Shown: one piece after another, positions 26,980 through 38,000 of the stretch
Position numbering within the stretch: position 1 is the stretch's first letter
How the letters are laid out: every line of letters starts with the position of its first letter
Origin: Paenibacillus etheri
Lineage (GTDB): Bacteria; Bacillota; Bacilli; Paenibacillales; Paenibacillaceae
Direction: 5' to 3'
DNA: 64,000 nucleotides
NCBI RefSeq assembly: GCF_001012825.1
Contig: NZ_LCZJ02000012.1
Span: forward strand, 189,232-253,231
Translations under genes and position numbers: made by a program
The notes under the pieces: generated by a model
What the model was told of the DNA's origin: nothing
What the model saw: the letters and a program-made list of their open reading frames with translations, nothing else
Databases searched by the model: none

Positions 26980-29340
26980 GTGATTGAATATACAGGATTG
27001 AATGCGCTCGATGACGGATGGGTGATTGCGGAAACAGAGTTTGACGCTAGATTTTTAGGGAAGTTTGAAACGATTTTTTGTCAGGGTAACGGATATCTTG
27101 GGCTAAGAGCTGCTACAGAGGAGTCCTATCCGGGTGAACGCCGCAACTTGTTTGTTGCAGGAGCGTTTAACCGCTTTGCCAATCAGGAGGTTACTGAGCT
27201 TCCGAATGCCGCAGATATGGTGCAGCTCGAAATCCGTCTGAACGGTAAACCATTTCATTTAGAAAAAGGGAAAATTCACAGCTACCGTCGGGAGCTGGAT
27301 TTACGGCAAGGAGAGCTCCGGCGTGACATCCTCTGGGAGGACGAGCACGGCGATCAGTTTAAGATGACTTTCCTGCGGTTCGTATCGCTACAGGACCGGC
27401 ATCTAATGGGTATGCGGGTGGAAATTACCCCGCTGACGAAATCCGCGGAAATTTCTATTTCTTCCGGTATCAACGGGCAGATGACAAATTCGGGCGCACA
27501 GCATTTTATAGAAGGTGAGCGGCGGGTGTTTGATAAAGAGCTGCTCCAGCTTACCGCAACGACATCGGAGTCGAATATTGAATTTGTACATACCTGTGTC
27601 CATCAGATGTATGAGGGGGGTGTACGTCTTACAACTGCGCCAGCTCCGAGCATGGATCGCAGAAGAGTTTCACTGACTTACAAGCTTAAAGCGGAAGTCG
27701 GCAAGTGCATTACGCTGGATAAGGTGGCTTCGGTGCATACGAGTCATGATAAGGAGTGGAGAGATCGGGGGGCCGCGCATCAAGCTTTGCAGGATACCGC
27801 CCGGGAATATCTCAGCAAGAAGGCAGAAAAAGGCTTTGATGTACTTGTTAATGAAAACGAGCAGGCCTGGATAAACGTATGGGCCAAAGCCAACATTGAG
27901 ATCAAGAGCAACGATGTCTTTGATCAGTTGGCCATCCGTTTTTCACAGTATCATCTGCTTCTGATGACACCTGCTCATGACAGTCGTTTCTCTGTAGGAG
28001 CCAAGGGACTGACAGGAGAGGGATACAAGGGACATGTATTCTGGGACACAGAAATTTTCATTCTGCCATACTTTTTGTATATGGACCCGCAAACAGCCCG
28101 TAAGCTGGTGGAATATCGTTATCACACCTTGAACGGTGCGAGAACAAAAGCGCGTGACAATGGTTATCGCGGCGCGATGTACCCTTGGGAATCCGCAGCA
28201 ACCGGCGAGGAAGAGACTCCTGAGTGGGGCCCTGTAGATATCGTTACCGGAAAGCCAACCTTTATTTGGACAGGCAAAATCGAACAGCATATTACAGCGG
28301 ACGTGGCATATGGCGTGTGGCATTATTATCAGGCTACCGGTGATCAGGAATATATGGACCGGTACGGATATGAGATTATATTCGAAACAGCGACCTTCTG
28401 GGCAAGCCGGCTGGAGTGGAGCGATAAGGAACAGAAGTATCATATCTGTGATGTGATTGGTCCGGACGAATATAAGGAACATGTCTCTAACAATGCATTT
28501 ACCAACTATATGGCCTACTGGAATATGACAAAAGCAATCGAATGCACCCGCAAGCTTATGCAAGCGCAAAGCGATGTTTATTTGACTTTGGAAAGTAAGT
28601 TGGCTCTAACCGAGCGATTGAAGGAATGGGAGGATAAATCCAAGCAGATCTATCTGCCGCAGCCGGATATGCATTCGTTCATCATTCCGCAGGACGATAC
28701 TTATTTGAACAAGCAAATTATTGATCTGGAGAAGTACCGTGATCAGGATCAGGTGGCTTCCATTCTTGCTGACTACAGCATGACCCAGCTCAGTGAAATA
28801 CAGGTTTCGAAGCAGGCGGATATTCTCGTTTTGTTTTACTTACTGGAGGACTGGTTCTCTAAAGAGACTAAAGCAGCGAATTGGCATTATTATGAGCCGA
28901 AAACGTTGCATGACTCTTCGCTCAGCTTATCCACGCACAGTATGCTGGCTAGCGATGTCAATGAACTGGAATTGGCTTACGATATGTTTGCCAAGGCAGC
29001 CCGCATTGATTTGGGTACAAACATGCATAGCTGCGATGAAGGTATTCATTCAGCTTCGATTGGCGGCATTTGGAAGGCAGCGATCATGGGTTTTGGCGGG
29101 GTTCGTTCCTGGGAGGGCTCTCTTCGCCTGAATCCGAAACTTCCACAGGCCTGGGAGCGCTTGTCTTTCCCGCTTGCCTGGCAGGGTGAGCGTCTGCAGG
29201 TGACGGTTACCCGTGGCAAGCTGGAGGTGGAGCGCCTAACTTCAGGATTGGGTGAGCTTACCTTGCTCATTCATGGCCGGGAATACGTGTTGAAGGATCG
29301 TATCGTTACAGACTTGAAGGAGGCTGAGCGAAGTGAATAA
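26980..29340 (+). CDS. GH65 disaccharide phosphorylase (maltose/kojibiose/nigerose phosphorylase type)
   Basis: A 786-residue cytoplasmic enzyme of normal GH65 phosphorylase length with no signal peptide. An N-terminal beta-sandwich (about 1-270, ETIFCQGNGYLGLRAATEES) is joined by a helical linker to an (alpha/alpha)6 barrel (about 315-700) and a small beta C-terminal domain. The GH65 catalytic acid lies in DVIGPDEYKEH (E497). Other landmarks are KGHVFWDTEIFILPY and SWEGSLRLNPKLP. These inverting enzymes split alpha-glucosides with phosphate to beta-glucose 1-phosphate. The beta-phosphoglucomutase gene follows with an 8-base overlap, as expected. Linkage (alpha-1,1 to 1,4) needs assay or close-homologue comparison. 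Confidence 0.9.
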   Translation: MIEYTGLNALDDGWVIAETEFDARFLGKFETIFCQGNGYLGLRAATEESYPGERRNLFVAGAFNRFANQEVTELPNAADMVQLEIRLNGKPFHLEKGKIHSYRRELDLRQGELRRDILWEDEHGDQFKMTFLRFVSLQDRHLMGMRVEITPLTKSAEISISSGINGQMTNSGAQHFIEGERRVFDKELLQLTATTSESNIEFVHTCVHQMYEGGVRLTTAPAPSMDRRRVSLTYKLKAEVGKCITLDKVASVHTSHDKEWRDRGAAHQALQDTAREYLSKKAEKGFDVLVNENEQAWINVWAKANIEIKSNDVFDQLAIRFSQYHLLLMTPAHDSRFSVGAKGLTGEGYKGHVFWDTEIFILPYFLYMDPQTARKLVEYRYHTLNGARTKARDNGYRGAMYPWESAATGEEETPEWGPVDIVTGKPTFIWTGKIEQHITADVAYGVWHYYQATGDQEYMDRYGYEIIFETATFWASRLEWSDKEQKYHICDVIGPDEYKEHVSNNAFTNYMAYWNMTKAIECTRKLMQAQSDVYLTLESKLALTERLKEWEDKSKQIYLPQPDMHSFIIPQDDTYLNKQIIDLEKYRDQDQVASILADYSMTQLSEIQVSKQADILVLFYLLEDWFSKETKAANWHYYEPKTLHDSSLSLSTHSMLASDVNELELAYDMFAKAARIDLGTNMHSCDEGIHSASIGGIWKAAIMGFGGVRSWEGSLRLNPKLPQAWERLSFPLAWQGERLQVTVTRGKLEVERLTSGLGELTLLIHGREYVLKDRIVTDLKEAERSE

Positions 29341-30016
29341 AGAACAACAGGAGATTCAAGCCTTTATTTTTGATCTGGACGGAGTGATAACCGATACGGC
29401 GAAATATCATTATGAAGCCTGGAAGCAGTTGGCGGAGGAACTGGGTATTCACTTTGACCTAGAATTTAATGAGCAGCTCAAGGGTATCGACCGCATGGCT
29501 TCTCTGGAAAAAATACTGAGTCAACTATCGGACGGCGGTTCATCCTTCACTTTGGAACAAAAACAGGAATGGGCAGATCGGAAGAACAACAATTATAAAC
29601 GATTGATTCGGACTGTGGATGAATCTGAAATATTGCCAGGCATCCTGGAATTGTTCCATGATCTCAAGCAGGCTGGAATACCGATCGGGCTGGCTTCGGC
29701 CAGCCGCAATGCCGGAACACTGCTGCGGCAGTTGAAGGTAGAGTCTTATATTAATGTGATCGCCGATCCGGAAAGCGTGGCTCATGGAAAACCTGCACCG
29801 GATATTTTTCTGAAGGCGGCGGAGGCGCTAGGGGTTGACCCCCGTTATTGTGTTGGAGTAGAAGATGCTGAGGCTGGAGTTCAGGCGATAAAAAGTGCAG
29901 GAATGTTTGCCGTTGGGGTTGGTGATGCTGAGATTCTGTCGAAAGCGGACTATATTGTCTCGGAAACATCGAAGCTATCTTTGTCCGAGATTCAGCATTA
30001 TATGACCGGTCGCTAA
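29333..30016 (+). CDS. pgmB: Beta-phosphoglucomutase
   Basis: A 227-residue HAD-superfamily enzyme. The nucleophile and acid/base aspartates are in AFIFDLDGVITDTAKYH, followed by a helical cap with ELKGIDRMASLEKIL, then GLASASRNA (motif 2), GKPAPDIFLKAAEALGV (motif 3 Lys) and GVEDAEAGVQAIKSAGM (motif 4). It interconverts beta-glucose 1-phosphate and glucose 6-phosphate and so consumes the product of the GH65 enzyme. GTG start, 8 bases inside the GH65 gene, with AAGGAGG correctly spaced; translational coupling is likely. Length and motifs are normal. Confidence 0.95.
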   Translation: MNKEQQEIQAFIFDLDGVITDTAKYHYEAWKQLAEELGIHFDLEFNEQLKGIDRMASLEKILSQLSDGGSSFTLEQKQEWADRKNNNYKRLIRTVDESEILPGILELFHDLKQAGIPIGLASASRNAGTLLRQLKVESYINVIADPESVAHGKPAPDIFLKAAEALGVDPRYCVGVEDAEAGVQAIKSAGMFAVGVGDAEILSKADYIVSETSKLSLSEIQHYMTGR

Positions 30017-30038
30017 TTTAAAAGTTAAACCTCAAAAT

Positions 30039-30085
30039 ACTATGTAAGCTTAACGAATTTGTATGATCCGTTAAGCTTACATAGT
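30039..30085. terminator. 17-bp perfect inverted repeat between pgmB and the sensor kinase
   Basis: ACTATGTAAGCTTAACG (30039-30055) and CGTTAAGCTTACATAGT (30069-30085), loop of 13 bases. The T run is weak, so it may act as an attenuator that lowers expression of the regulatory genes relative to the transport and enzyme genes, or stabilise the upstream mRNA end. Confidence 0.65.
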
Positions 30086-30168
30086 TTGCTATTGAAGAAA
30101 AAGAGGATATAGCATAAGATTAATTCGTCAAAATACAACAAATTATTACAAAAGGAGAGGATCTCATC

Positions 30169-31965
30169 ATGCTGAAGTGGAGTAGGTTTCGGGATCGCAA
30201 CATACGGCAAAAACTTTTTTTGACCTACACGCTGTTGATGATTGTTCCTCTTGTGGTGATTAGTATTTACTTCTACATATACGCCATGTCCGTCTTTGAA
30301 TCCCGCATTGTGAAATCGTTTCAGGAGACGAATCAGCAGATGGTATCCACTGCGGACTCGTTTGTTAGCAGTATGTTCAAATCCTCGGAGCAGCCTTTTT
30401 ATGATGAAAGACTGATGCAAATTTTGTCGAAGGATTATTCTGCTGAAACCTATGAGACGTTTGAAAAAAGTATGGATTTTCGCTACATAAGTGATAACGT
30501 TTTCAAAGAGTTGATGTCATTTAATCCGGATATTGATTCCATTCTGATCTACCCTGTAAATAGTTCATTAATCTACCGTAGGGGTTATGATACGACTTTC
30601 AATTATAGATATAGTCCGGTACATGAACCATGGTACCGGACCATTGTGAATAATGCGGAGAGGCCAATTCTGGTCGGCATGCACGAGGAGAAACAGATGT
30701 ATGCCAAGCCCCGCCCTGTACTATCTGTAGGCCGTGTACTGGTGGATGTGGGTACCTATCAGAAGCTTGGTGTGCTGCTCGTTAATTTCCGGATGGATAA
30801 GCTTGAGAAGCTATTCAGCGGACTGGGTGACAAACAGGACGTAAACCAGTTCATCGTGGATGATAAAGGGATGGTTGTGTTCAGTTCAGATCCGGCCATG
30901 AATGGGATGGAATATAGTCAGGTCATGGCAAAAATGAAGCCGGACAAAGAAAACTACTATGTTGTTCACGATAATTCCAATGTGTCAGGATGGCAATTCT
31001 ACAGCATCGTTCTTCGTGACAAGCTGCTCGCCGAAATTAACCAGATACGCAATTTTTCTACACTGCTGCTTCTTTTGTTGATTATGTTGGGTTTCGTAAC
31101 AGCATACCTTGTATCCGGCAGTATCACCAATCCGATTCGAAGGCTCAATCGGCTGATGCGCAAGGTAGAGAAGGGGGACTTTGATGTTACCGCTCAGCAG
31201 GATAGTCTGGATGAAGTAGGACATTTGTCGCGCACCTTTAACCGAATGACTGTCGAAATCAAAGATTTGATTAAGCAAACCAAGATTGAAGAGAAAAAGA
31301 AGCGGAGTGCAGAACTTAATGCGCTGCAAAATCAAATTAATCCGCATTTCATTTATAATACGCTCTCTGTGATTAAGTGGATGGCACAGGCTCAAAGGGC
31401 GGACAACATTACGGAAACGGTAGATGACATGATCAAGGTGTTGTCCTTCTCCACACGTAATACTCAGGAGTATGTTTCTATTGAGGAAGAAGTGGCCTTT
31501 ATCCACAGCTATCTGGAACTGCTTCAGCTCAGGTATTTTAATGTTTTTGATTTTGAAATCGATGTTGCGCCGAATGTTCTGGAATGCAGAACGTTAAAAT
31601 TTATGGTGCAGCCTTTTGTGGAGAATGCGGTGTTTCACGGCTTTGCAGAAGATTCTCGGCAATATAACTTGAGTATACGTGTGCAAAGAAAAGGCAGCGA
31701 TATTCAGTTTACGATCTCGGACAACGGGATGGGGATCTCGGAAGAACAGCTAAGCAGGCTCTTGCAACAGGAAATGTCGGACGGGCAAACGATGAATTCC
31801 ATTGGTGTGGGCAATGTCTCCAGAAGATTGAAGCTTCATTTTGGAGAAAAGTACGGGGTGACTATAAATAGTATAAAAGGGGAAGGAACTACCGTTCTTA
31901 TCCTGATTCCTGCTATGGAGTATCATCAGAACCACGCTGGAACGAGAAAAGAGGGATCCGCATGA
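30169..31965 (+). CDS. YesM-type sensor histidine kinase
   Basis: A 598-residue membrane sensor kinase. A first transmembrane helix (about 15-38) and a second (about 292-312) bracket a roughly 250-residue extracellular dCache-like sensing domain. A HAMP domain (TNPIRRLNRLMRKVEKGDFD), the His_kinase phospho-acceptor region NQINPHFIYNTLSVIKWM (His393), and an HATPase domain (QPFVENAVFHGF; DNGMGISEEQL; GVGNVSRRLKLHFG) follow. This class responds to sugars or sugar-binding proteins in Firmicutes and pairs with AraC-type response regulators. The partner follows with an ATGA overlap. Its neighbours suggest it senses the same sugar that the transporter imports. Confidence 0.93.
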   Translation: MLKWSRFRDRNIRQKLFLTYTLLMIVPLVVISIYFYIYAMSVFESRIVKSFQETNQQMVSTADSFVSSMFKSSEQPFYDERLMQILSKDYSAETYETFEKSMDFRYISDNVFKELMSFNPDIDSILIYPVNSSLIYRRGYDTTFNYRYSPVHEPWYRTIVNNAERPILVGMHEEKQMYAKPRPVLSVGRVLVDVGTYQKLGVLLVNFRMDKLEKLFSGLGDKQDVNQFIVDDKGMVVFSSDPAMNGMEYSQVMAKMKPDKENYYVVHDNSNVSGWQFYSIVLRDKLLAEINQIRNFSTLLLLLLIMLGFVTAYLVSGSITNPIRRLNRLMRKVEKGDFDVTAQQDSLDEVGHLSRTFNRMTVEIKDLIKQTKIEEKKKRSAELNALQNQINPHFIYNTLSVIKWMAQAQRADNITETVDDMIKVLSFSTRNTQEYVSIEEEVAFIHSYLELLQLRYFNVFDFEIDVAPNVLECRTLKFMVQPFVENAVFHGFAEDSRQYNLSIRVQRKGSDIQFTISDNGMGISEEQLSRLLQQEMSDGQTMNSIGVGNVSRRLKLHFGEKYGVTINSIKGEGTTVLILIPAMEYHQNHAGTRKEGSA

Positions 31966-33566
31966 AAATCATGATTGTGGACGATGAGTCCTTTATCCGA
32001 ATGAATTTTAAGACCTTTGTGGACTGGAAACAACATGGCTATTACCTAGTAGGCGAAGCTGCAAACGGCAAAGAGGCTTTGGAGAAAATGGATGAGCTTC
32101 ATCCGGATGTGGTCTTTTTGGATATCCGAATGCCACTGATGGATGGGCTTGAGGTTCTAAGGCAGCTCCGGCATACCAAACATTCCTGCAAAGTCATTAT
32201 TCTCAGCAGTCATAATGAGTTTGAGTATGCCCAAGAGGCGCTTAGGCTAGGTGCATGCGATTATATTCATAAACCGAATCTGACCCAGTCCGCTGTATTT
32301 GAAGCGTTGGAGCGTGTCCGGACACAGGTGAATCATCAGCCTGTGGGAGATCATCTTGTTTCCTTACAGCAAAATGTGGAGAAGAACCGGAATGAGTTGA
32401 AAACGCTTTTTTTACGGGATTTAGCGGTCGGTGTTGTTCGTCATGAGTGGGAAATTGAGCAAAAGACAAAGCTGTACGATTTGAAGCTGAAACAGCCTAA
32501 TGTGCTCTGTATCGTCATGTTGATTGATCAATATGACAAGGTGAAGGAACGTTACAATAAGGGAATGGAGCATTTACTCGGGTTCTCGATCCTGAATATT
32601 TTGCAAGAAGTGCTTAATCGGTACAGCGAGCTAGAGCTGTTTCTGATGAGTCCGAACGAGCTGGTTATTATAAAAACGTATTCCGGCATCAGAAGTATGA
32701 ATGAGATTCTGGAAGAACGCTGGGGACTCATCCGTAAAATTGAAAAGACATTGAAGCAGTTTCTGAACATACAAGTTAGTTTTCTTATCAGCGGGCTGCA
32801 TGCCCGTCTGCTTGATATTCCTAAAGCTTATCATGAAGCTCAGGAATCGGCTGAAATACTATTCTATGAAGATCGAAGCAACGTTGTTGTCTACGAACCA
32901 GGCAGCATCAAGGAATTGAATGATAAGGCATCGTTCACTCTGTTTGAACAGCGCATCCGCAAGGAAATGGACGAAAAGAACGTATCTTCTGCTATCTCCA
33001 TCGTTCATGAGATGTTTGCCGCGATCAAGGAGAAGAGATCTTTGGGACGTCATGCCACTTTGGAAATGTGCGTGAATTTGCACTGCCAGATTCAGTCCCA
33101 CATGAAGGAGGACAGCGGCGAGGAAGACTATAACGGGATGCAGGAAATCATGTCCGCCGAGCGTTTGGAGCATCTTCACCTGCTGCTGATCCAGGAGCTG
33201 GAGAGTCTGCAAGAGAGTTATACGGATGCGGCCACATCTACGAACTACAAGATTAAGAGGGTCATTGATTATATTCACCAGAATTACAATCAAGATTTGA
33301 CACTGAATGAGCTAGCCGGTTATGTCAGTCTGAACAACAGCTATCTGAGCCGTATTTTTAAGGAGCAAACCGGTTCTATGCTGATTCCATATATCAACGG
33401 CTATCGTGTGAAAAAGTCTCTAGAGCTACTTAAAGAAGGAAAACTGAAAACGTATGAGATCGCGGAAAAGGTAGGGTTTAACAGTATTGACAACTACTAT
33501 ATCAGCTTTAAGAAGATCTATGGGCTCCCTCCGAACGAATACCGAAAGACTAGCATGGGAAAGTAA
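31962..33566 (+). CDS. YesN-type AraC-family response regulator
   Basis: A 534-residue regulator. An N-terminal receiver domain (about 1-120) has the phosphorylated Asp54 in VVFLDIRMP, acidic pocket D7/D8 and Lys104 in IHKPN. A roughly 280-residue middle linker is typical of YesN proteins. The C-terminal double helix-turn-helix (about 430-530) reads LTLNELAGYVSLNNSYLSRI and YEIAEKVGFNSIDNYY...YGLPPNEYR. It probably activates the permease-GH65 operon and the downstream binding-protein and SLH-enzyme genes in response to phosphorylation by the adjacent kinase. The gene overlaps the kinase gene by four bases. Confidence 0.93.
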   Translation: MKIMIVDDESFIRMNFKTFVDWKQHGYYLVGEAANGKEALEKMDELHPDVVFLDIRMPLMDGLEVLRQLRHTKHSCKVIILSSHNEFEYAQEALRLGACDYIHKPNLTQSAVFEALERVRTQVNHQPVGDHLVSLQQNVEKNRNELKTLFLRDLAVGVVRHEWEIEQKTKLYDLKLKQPNVLCIVMLIDQYDKVKERYNKGMEHLLGFSILNILQEVLNRYSELELFLMSPNELVIIKTYSGIRSMNEILEERWGLIRKIEKTLKQFLNIQVSFLISGLHARLLDIPKAYHEAQESAEILFYEDRSNVVVYEPGSIKELNDKASFTLFEQRIRKEMDEKNVSSAISIVHEMFAAIKEKRSLGRHATLEMCVNLHCQIQSHMKEDSGEEDYNGMQEIMSAERLEHLHLLLIQELESLQESYTDAATSTNYKIKRVIDYIHQNYNQDLTLNELAGYVSLNNSYLSRIFKEQTGSMLIPYINGYRVKKSLELLKEGKLKTYEIAEKVGFNSIDNYYISFKKIYGLPPNEYRKTSMGK

Positions 33567-33677
33567 AAAATCACAAAGATATGTAAAGATCCTCTGTTTG
33601 CTCTCGAATGCTGTATAGCTAAGATGAAGATAACACCACTTACGGTGAATCTTCTTAAATAAAAGGGGTAGTGACAA

Positions 33678-34952
33678 ATGAGAAAGAAGTCAGTCCTGTT
33701 ATTGTGCTCTCTGATGTTGATGCTGTCTACGGCAGCATGTGGAAACAAATCCAATACTGGTAACTCTGGCAACGGAGCTTCAGACAACGCTGGAGCGGCA
33801 AAGACGGAGAAGCAAGAAACGGTTGAAGTCACGATGGCATACTGGGCAAATGCGTCCGAGCAAAAGAACTTCGAATTTATGGTAGATGGCATTGATAAAG
33901 AATATCCAAACATTAAAGTTAAGATGCAAATGTACCCAACCAGTGATGAGTTTTGGAAAGCGGTTCCAACGGCAATTGCTGCCGGGGTAGGGCCTGATAT
34001 CATTGCTATGTCGGATGAAGGAAACTATGAGTATATTAAGAAAGGCGTACTCTCTCCACTGGATGAGTTGATCGACAAAGTGGGGTTTGACAAAGACCGA
34101 ATTACTGGATCGCTGTATAAAGGCTGGACAGATAATAATAAACTTTACGGAATTCCCTATGATTCTTCTACTTCTATGCTGGCGATCAACAAAGAGATGT
34201 TTGAAAAATCAGGAATTACTAAATATCCGGAAACGATGGATGAGGTCGTTGAGCTGGCCAAAACCATGACTAAGGATGGTGTGAAAGGTATTATCGGCAG
34301 TATCGATCCATTTCACATCACTCAATATGTTCACGCTTTCGGCGGAGACTGGGGCTTCGGAAAAACGATCAATTCTAAAGAAAACGTAGCTGGCGTGCAG
34401 TTCTTCGTGGACCTTTTCCTCAAAAATAAGGTTGCTATTGCTCCGATCGAAGTAGGGGCTCCATGGGATGGCGAAGTATTCAGTCAAGAAAAAGGTGCTA
34501 TGTCCACAGCTGGTCCATGGTATGTAGGTCATTTGAAAGAAGCCAACCCTGACATGGGATTGATTGCTTTGCCGATGCCTAAAGGTACGGTAGAAGCACA
34601 AAGCGCTTACTCTCATGGCTTGTCGATTCTGGATGGCAGCAAGCATAAGGAAGAAGCTATGCAAGTGATCAAATATGCGCTGCGTGAGGAAGCACAATTG
34701 AATGCGATTGAGGCGGTTGGATATTCGCCGTCAGTATCTTCTCTGCTTCCTAAATATTTGGAGAAGAATCCTGAATTGAAAGCAGTATTCGACAATATGG
34801 AAAAAGTCGGTATGCCATTTGCTTATCCTGAACAAACCAAAGCGTTTCATGCCGATCTGCTTAAAGGCGTAGAGGAAATCATCTTTAAGCAAGACGGATT
34901 GACGGTTGAAAAGTTGCTGAATGATCTCCAAAGTAAATACGGAGAAAACTAG
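33678..34952 (+). CDS. Sugar ABC transporter solute-binding lipoprotein (CUT1 type)
   Basis: A 424-residue extracellular solute-binding protein family 1 member. The lipoprotein signal ends in STAACG at about residue 21, followed by a Gly/Ser/Asn-rich tether. The core has the standard fold marks: VTMAYWANASEQKNFEFMVD, AAGVGPDIIAMSDEGN, LYGIPYDSSTSMLAINKEMFEKSG and a late GLSILDGSKHKEEAMQVIKYAL block. It supplies the permease pair at 25.2-26.9 kb, from which the regulatory genes separate it. AAAGGGG precedes the ATG. It is followed by a hairpin with a T run, suggesting it is made in excess over the SLH enzyme downstream. Confidence 0.93.
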   Translation: MRKKSVLLLCSLMLMLSTAACGNKSNTGNSGNGASDNAGAAKTEKQETVEVTMAYWANASEQKNFEFMVDGIDKEYPNIKVKMQMYPTSDEFWKAVPTAIAAGVGPDIIAMSDEGNYEYIKKGVLSPLDELIDKVGFDKDRITGSLYKGWTDNNKLYGIPYDSSTSMLAINKEMFEKSGITKYPETMDEVVELAKTMTKDGVKGIIGSIDPFHITQYVHAFGGDWGFGKTINSKENVAGVQFFVDLFLKNKVAIAPIEVGAPWDGEVFSQEKGAMSTAGPWYVGHLKEANPDMGLIALPMPKGTVEAQSAYSHGLSILDGSKHKEEAMQVIKYALREEAQLNAIEAVGYSPSVSSLLPKYLEKNPELKAVFDNMEKVGMPFAYPEQTKAFHADLLKGVEEIIFKQDGLTVEKLLNDLQSKYGEN

Positions 34953-34961
34953 TTATCGAGC

Positions 34962-34999
34962 GGTTGGACTTTGCCATAACCAAAGTCCAGCCATTTTTT
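34962..34999 (+). terminator. Hairpin terminator/attenuator between binding protein and SLH enzyme
   Basis: GGTTGGACTTTG (34962-34973) pairs with CAAAGTCCAGCC (34981-34992), one G-T pair, followed by TTTTTTT. Partial read-through could feed the next gene. Confidence 0.8.
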
Positions 35000-35030
35000 T
35001 CACAATCATATAAGGAGGTCAAAGGGAAAA

Positions 35031-38000
35031 ATGAAAAGGTCGCTTAACAGTGTCATTTCAAAGATTGTACTCATGTGCTTGTTCATCACATCCATTGGTC
35101 CGGTATACTCTATTCAGGCAGCATCCGCCCCCAAGATTAATGAAGGTGTGGTCAATGGCGAATTTCCACTGAATTTGACGCAAACGGGGGATATCGACTG
35201 GCTGCATTTTAAAGCGGATAACCTGAATCAGCTTCAACGAATTCAGAAGGCAGGCCCCAATTCGGTTACCTTCAGTGTATATGGGGATACAGCAACTGAG
35301 GGCAAATTGAACAGAGGCAGTGATGCCGATTATATGTCCTATACCTGGAACAATGGAATGCCAGGATTTGAATATGGTTTAAAAGACACGGGAACAGGTC
35401 TATTTTATCCAAAGTCCAGCCGAGACAAAGGGAGCTATAACAATGTTGGCTGGGACATTGAAGTGGCAGCGCAGCCGCAGGATTCTACCCTCGTATTTGG
35501 TCTTGGGTTGTGGCAAGCGGATGTAGATCTCAATATCTATACTGATGATGTACTTTCGGTAACCCGAAACGTCTACGGCGATTCTGTTTCCAAGAACTAT
35601 AAGTATCAAGTCAACGTACCTGCTAATGTGAAGCTGAAAATTGAAGGGCGTTTGACAAAGGTTGTAGCGAAGAACGGAAATATTTCATTTTCCGGATTGG
35701 CTTTAAGCAGTAAGGCACTTGCGGATAAATTGGCGCTGCAAAATGAATACAACAGAGTTAGCAATATGACGCAAGGTCTTTATACAAATGAGACGTGGCA
35801 AGTCCTTGTGAATACGCTGGCTGCTGCCAAGCTTGTTCTTAATAGAACAGAGGCAACCCAGCCGGAAGTTGATAGCGCTATCAATGCATTGGTAGCCGCG
35901 CAGGTTGGACTGGTGAAGAGAGAATCGAACATTGTAATCGATTTTACGGATAAAGCGTTCAAGGAGTATACTTTCGGTGCTAAAACCGATCAACAGGACA
36001 GATATCAAACCTTTACAGTTAAGGAAGCTGTTGATATGAAGTATGTGCAGGTGAATGTCAAAAGATATAAAGAGCCTGTGAGCGACTTGATTATCAAATT
36101 GTATGCAGCAAACAGTGAAGGGCTGCCGACTGGAGATCCGCTAGTCCAAACGACAGTGGACAAAAACCGGATTGTAGACGGAGGACTCACTACTGCGGAG
36201 TTGAGCTACAGTCTCCTTAAGGATACGCGGTATGCGCTCGTTCTGACTCAACAAGAGCGGGGCTCGGGGGAATACCGCTGGGTCATCATGTCCAAAAACT
36301 TTGAATCTCAAAAGGAGTCCTTTGGCAAATCGACGTCAGGTGTCTTTAAAGCAGAAGCGAGTCTGGGCACGGGCATCATGAGAATTGTGAAAGAAGGCAA
36401 CGTGGATAGAGCCCCACTGCAAGGTCTGATTGAAGAGCTTAAGCAATATAACAGACAGCTTTACACGCTCCAGAGCTGGTCTTCCTTGGAGATAGCTTTG
36501 AGCAGCGCTCATGAGCGCTTGAACGATGTGGATGTTAAACAGGAAGAGCTTGATACGGCATTAAATCAGGTGCAAACAGCCTTTAAAAATCTGGTGCTGA
36601 GTACGAATCTGGATGTAATGGCCAAGCAGATGGAGACCATCAGCCAAGCGGCCCTGATTGGCTACACCAGCCAGTCGGCAGAAGGTTTGCAACAAGCGAT
36701 CCAGGAGGCAAAAGCCTTGAATCCCGGCGCAACCGAGCACGAACGGATCAAGGCATATTCAAAAGTGCTGAATGCCTTGGACGGATTGCAGCTGGAACTG
36801 AAATATCAGTATGAATTGAACCCTAAAATGACGGCTGGTTTTGGTTTTGAGGGTGACAAGAACGCCACTTTGGCTTTCCTCGATGGATCCTATCAGATTG
36901 GCGGAACCCGCCCTATGCAGAATGGGTTTGTGGCAACGAAGCAAATCGTTACGTTCGGTGCGACAAATACGTCGGGCATCAAATGGTATAACGCCGAAGG
37001 CTATCTGCCGGTATTTATAAATGAGTTTGCCAAAGACAATATGGACTATAAAATTGAATCGTTTGGCAACAAGCAGACGGTAGAAAGCAAAGACTACGTT
37101 ATTAACTATTCCAGAATGACGGTTACCAATCATTCGGATGAGACTCGCCTGCTGCCGGTTGTATCTGTCAATCTGGTTCCGATGAATCAGGCTGCAAACG
37201 AAGTTTATACGATCAAACCTGGTGAGACTGTTATCAGAGAGTTTGCCATCGAAGGGGATAAGTATGAATATTTCGATGCGGGAAAAACGAGCTTTACATC
37301 TCTAACGAGGGAGCAAGTATCGAAACTAGGTACATTTGACGGCAACTACAGTGAGATGAAATCATACTGGAATAACCGTCTGTCCACAGTAGTTGATATC
37401 GATCTGCCGAATAAAGAGCTAGTCAATGCTTTTAAAGCGGGCTACATTTACAACATGATCATTAAAGACGGCAATTATCTGCATGTGGGTGAGAATGGTT
37501 ATGCCAGACTTTACTCTCACGATACCATCGGGATTGTTGTTCAATTGATTCAGAGCGGCGACTTTGCACACGCAAAAGAGTATCTGAAAAGCATACCTCT
37601 TACCGGAGGAATCAACATCGAGACTGGTCAAGTGGATCCGAACCTGTTCTGGGATGCCAACTGGAAGCTTCCGTGGACTTATGCCGTATATTTGAGTAAA
37701 ACAGGTGACACGTCCATATTTGATGAAATGATGAAAGCGGATGACGGATCAGAGGGTTCCGTTTTCGATAAGAGAGTGAAATTTGGGGCAAGAAGTATTG
37801 AAAGCGATCGCGCTGGAGACGGCCGAATTATGAAAGAAACGAAAGCTATAGATTCATTGGGGTATTGGACGATTGACAATTACTCCGCACTGACTGGCTT
37901 GGCATCTTATGAATATATCGCGCGTGAGCTGTATAAGGTGAAAGGCCATGAAAGTTATCTGGCAGAGGCGGAATGGGCCAAGGCTCAATACGAAGATCTG

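Noticed and set aside
25182-34952. Complete ABC importer including its own ATPase
   Set aside because: No Walker A/B-containing gene lies in the locus; a shared MsmX-type ATPase must be assumed.
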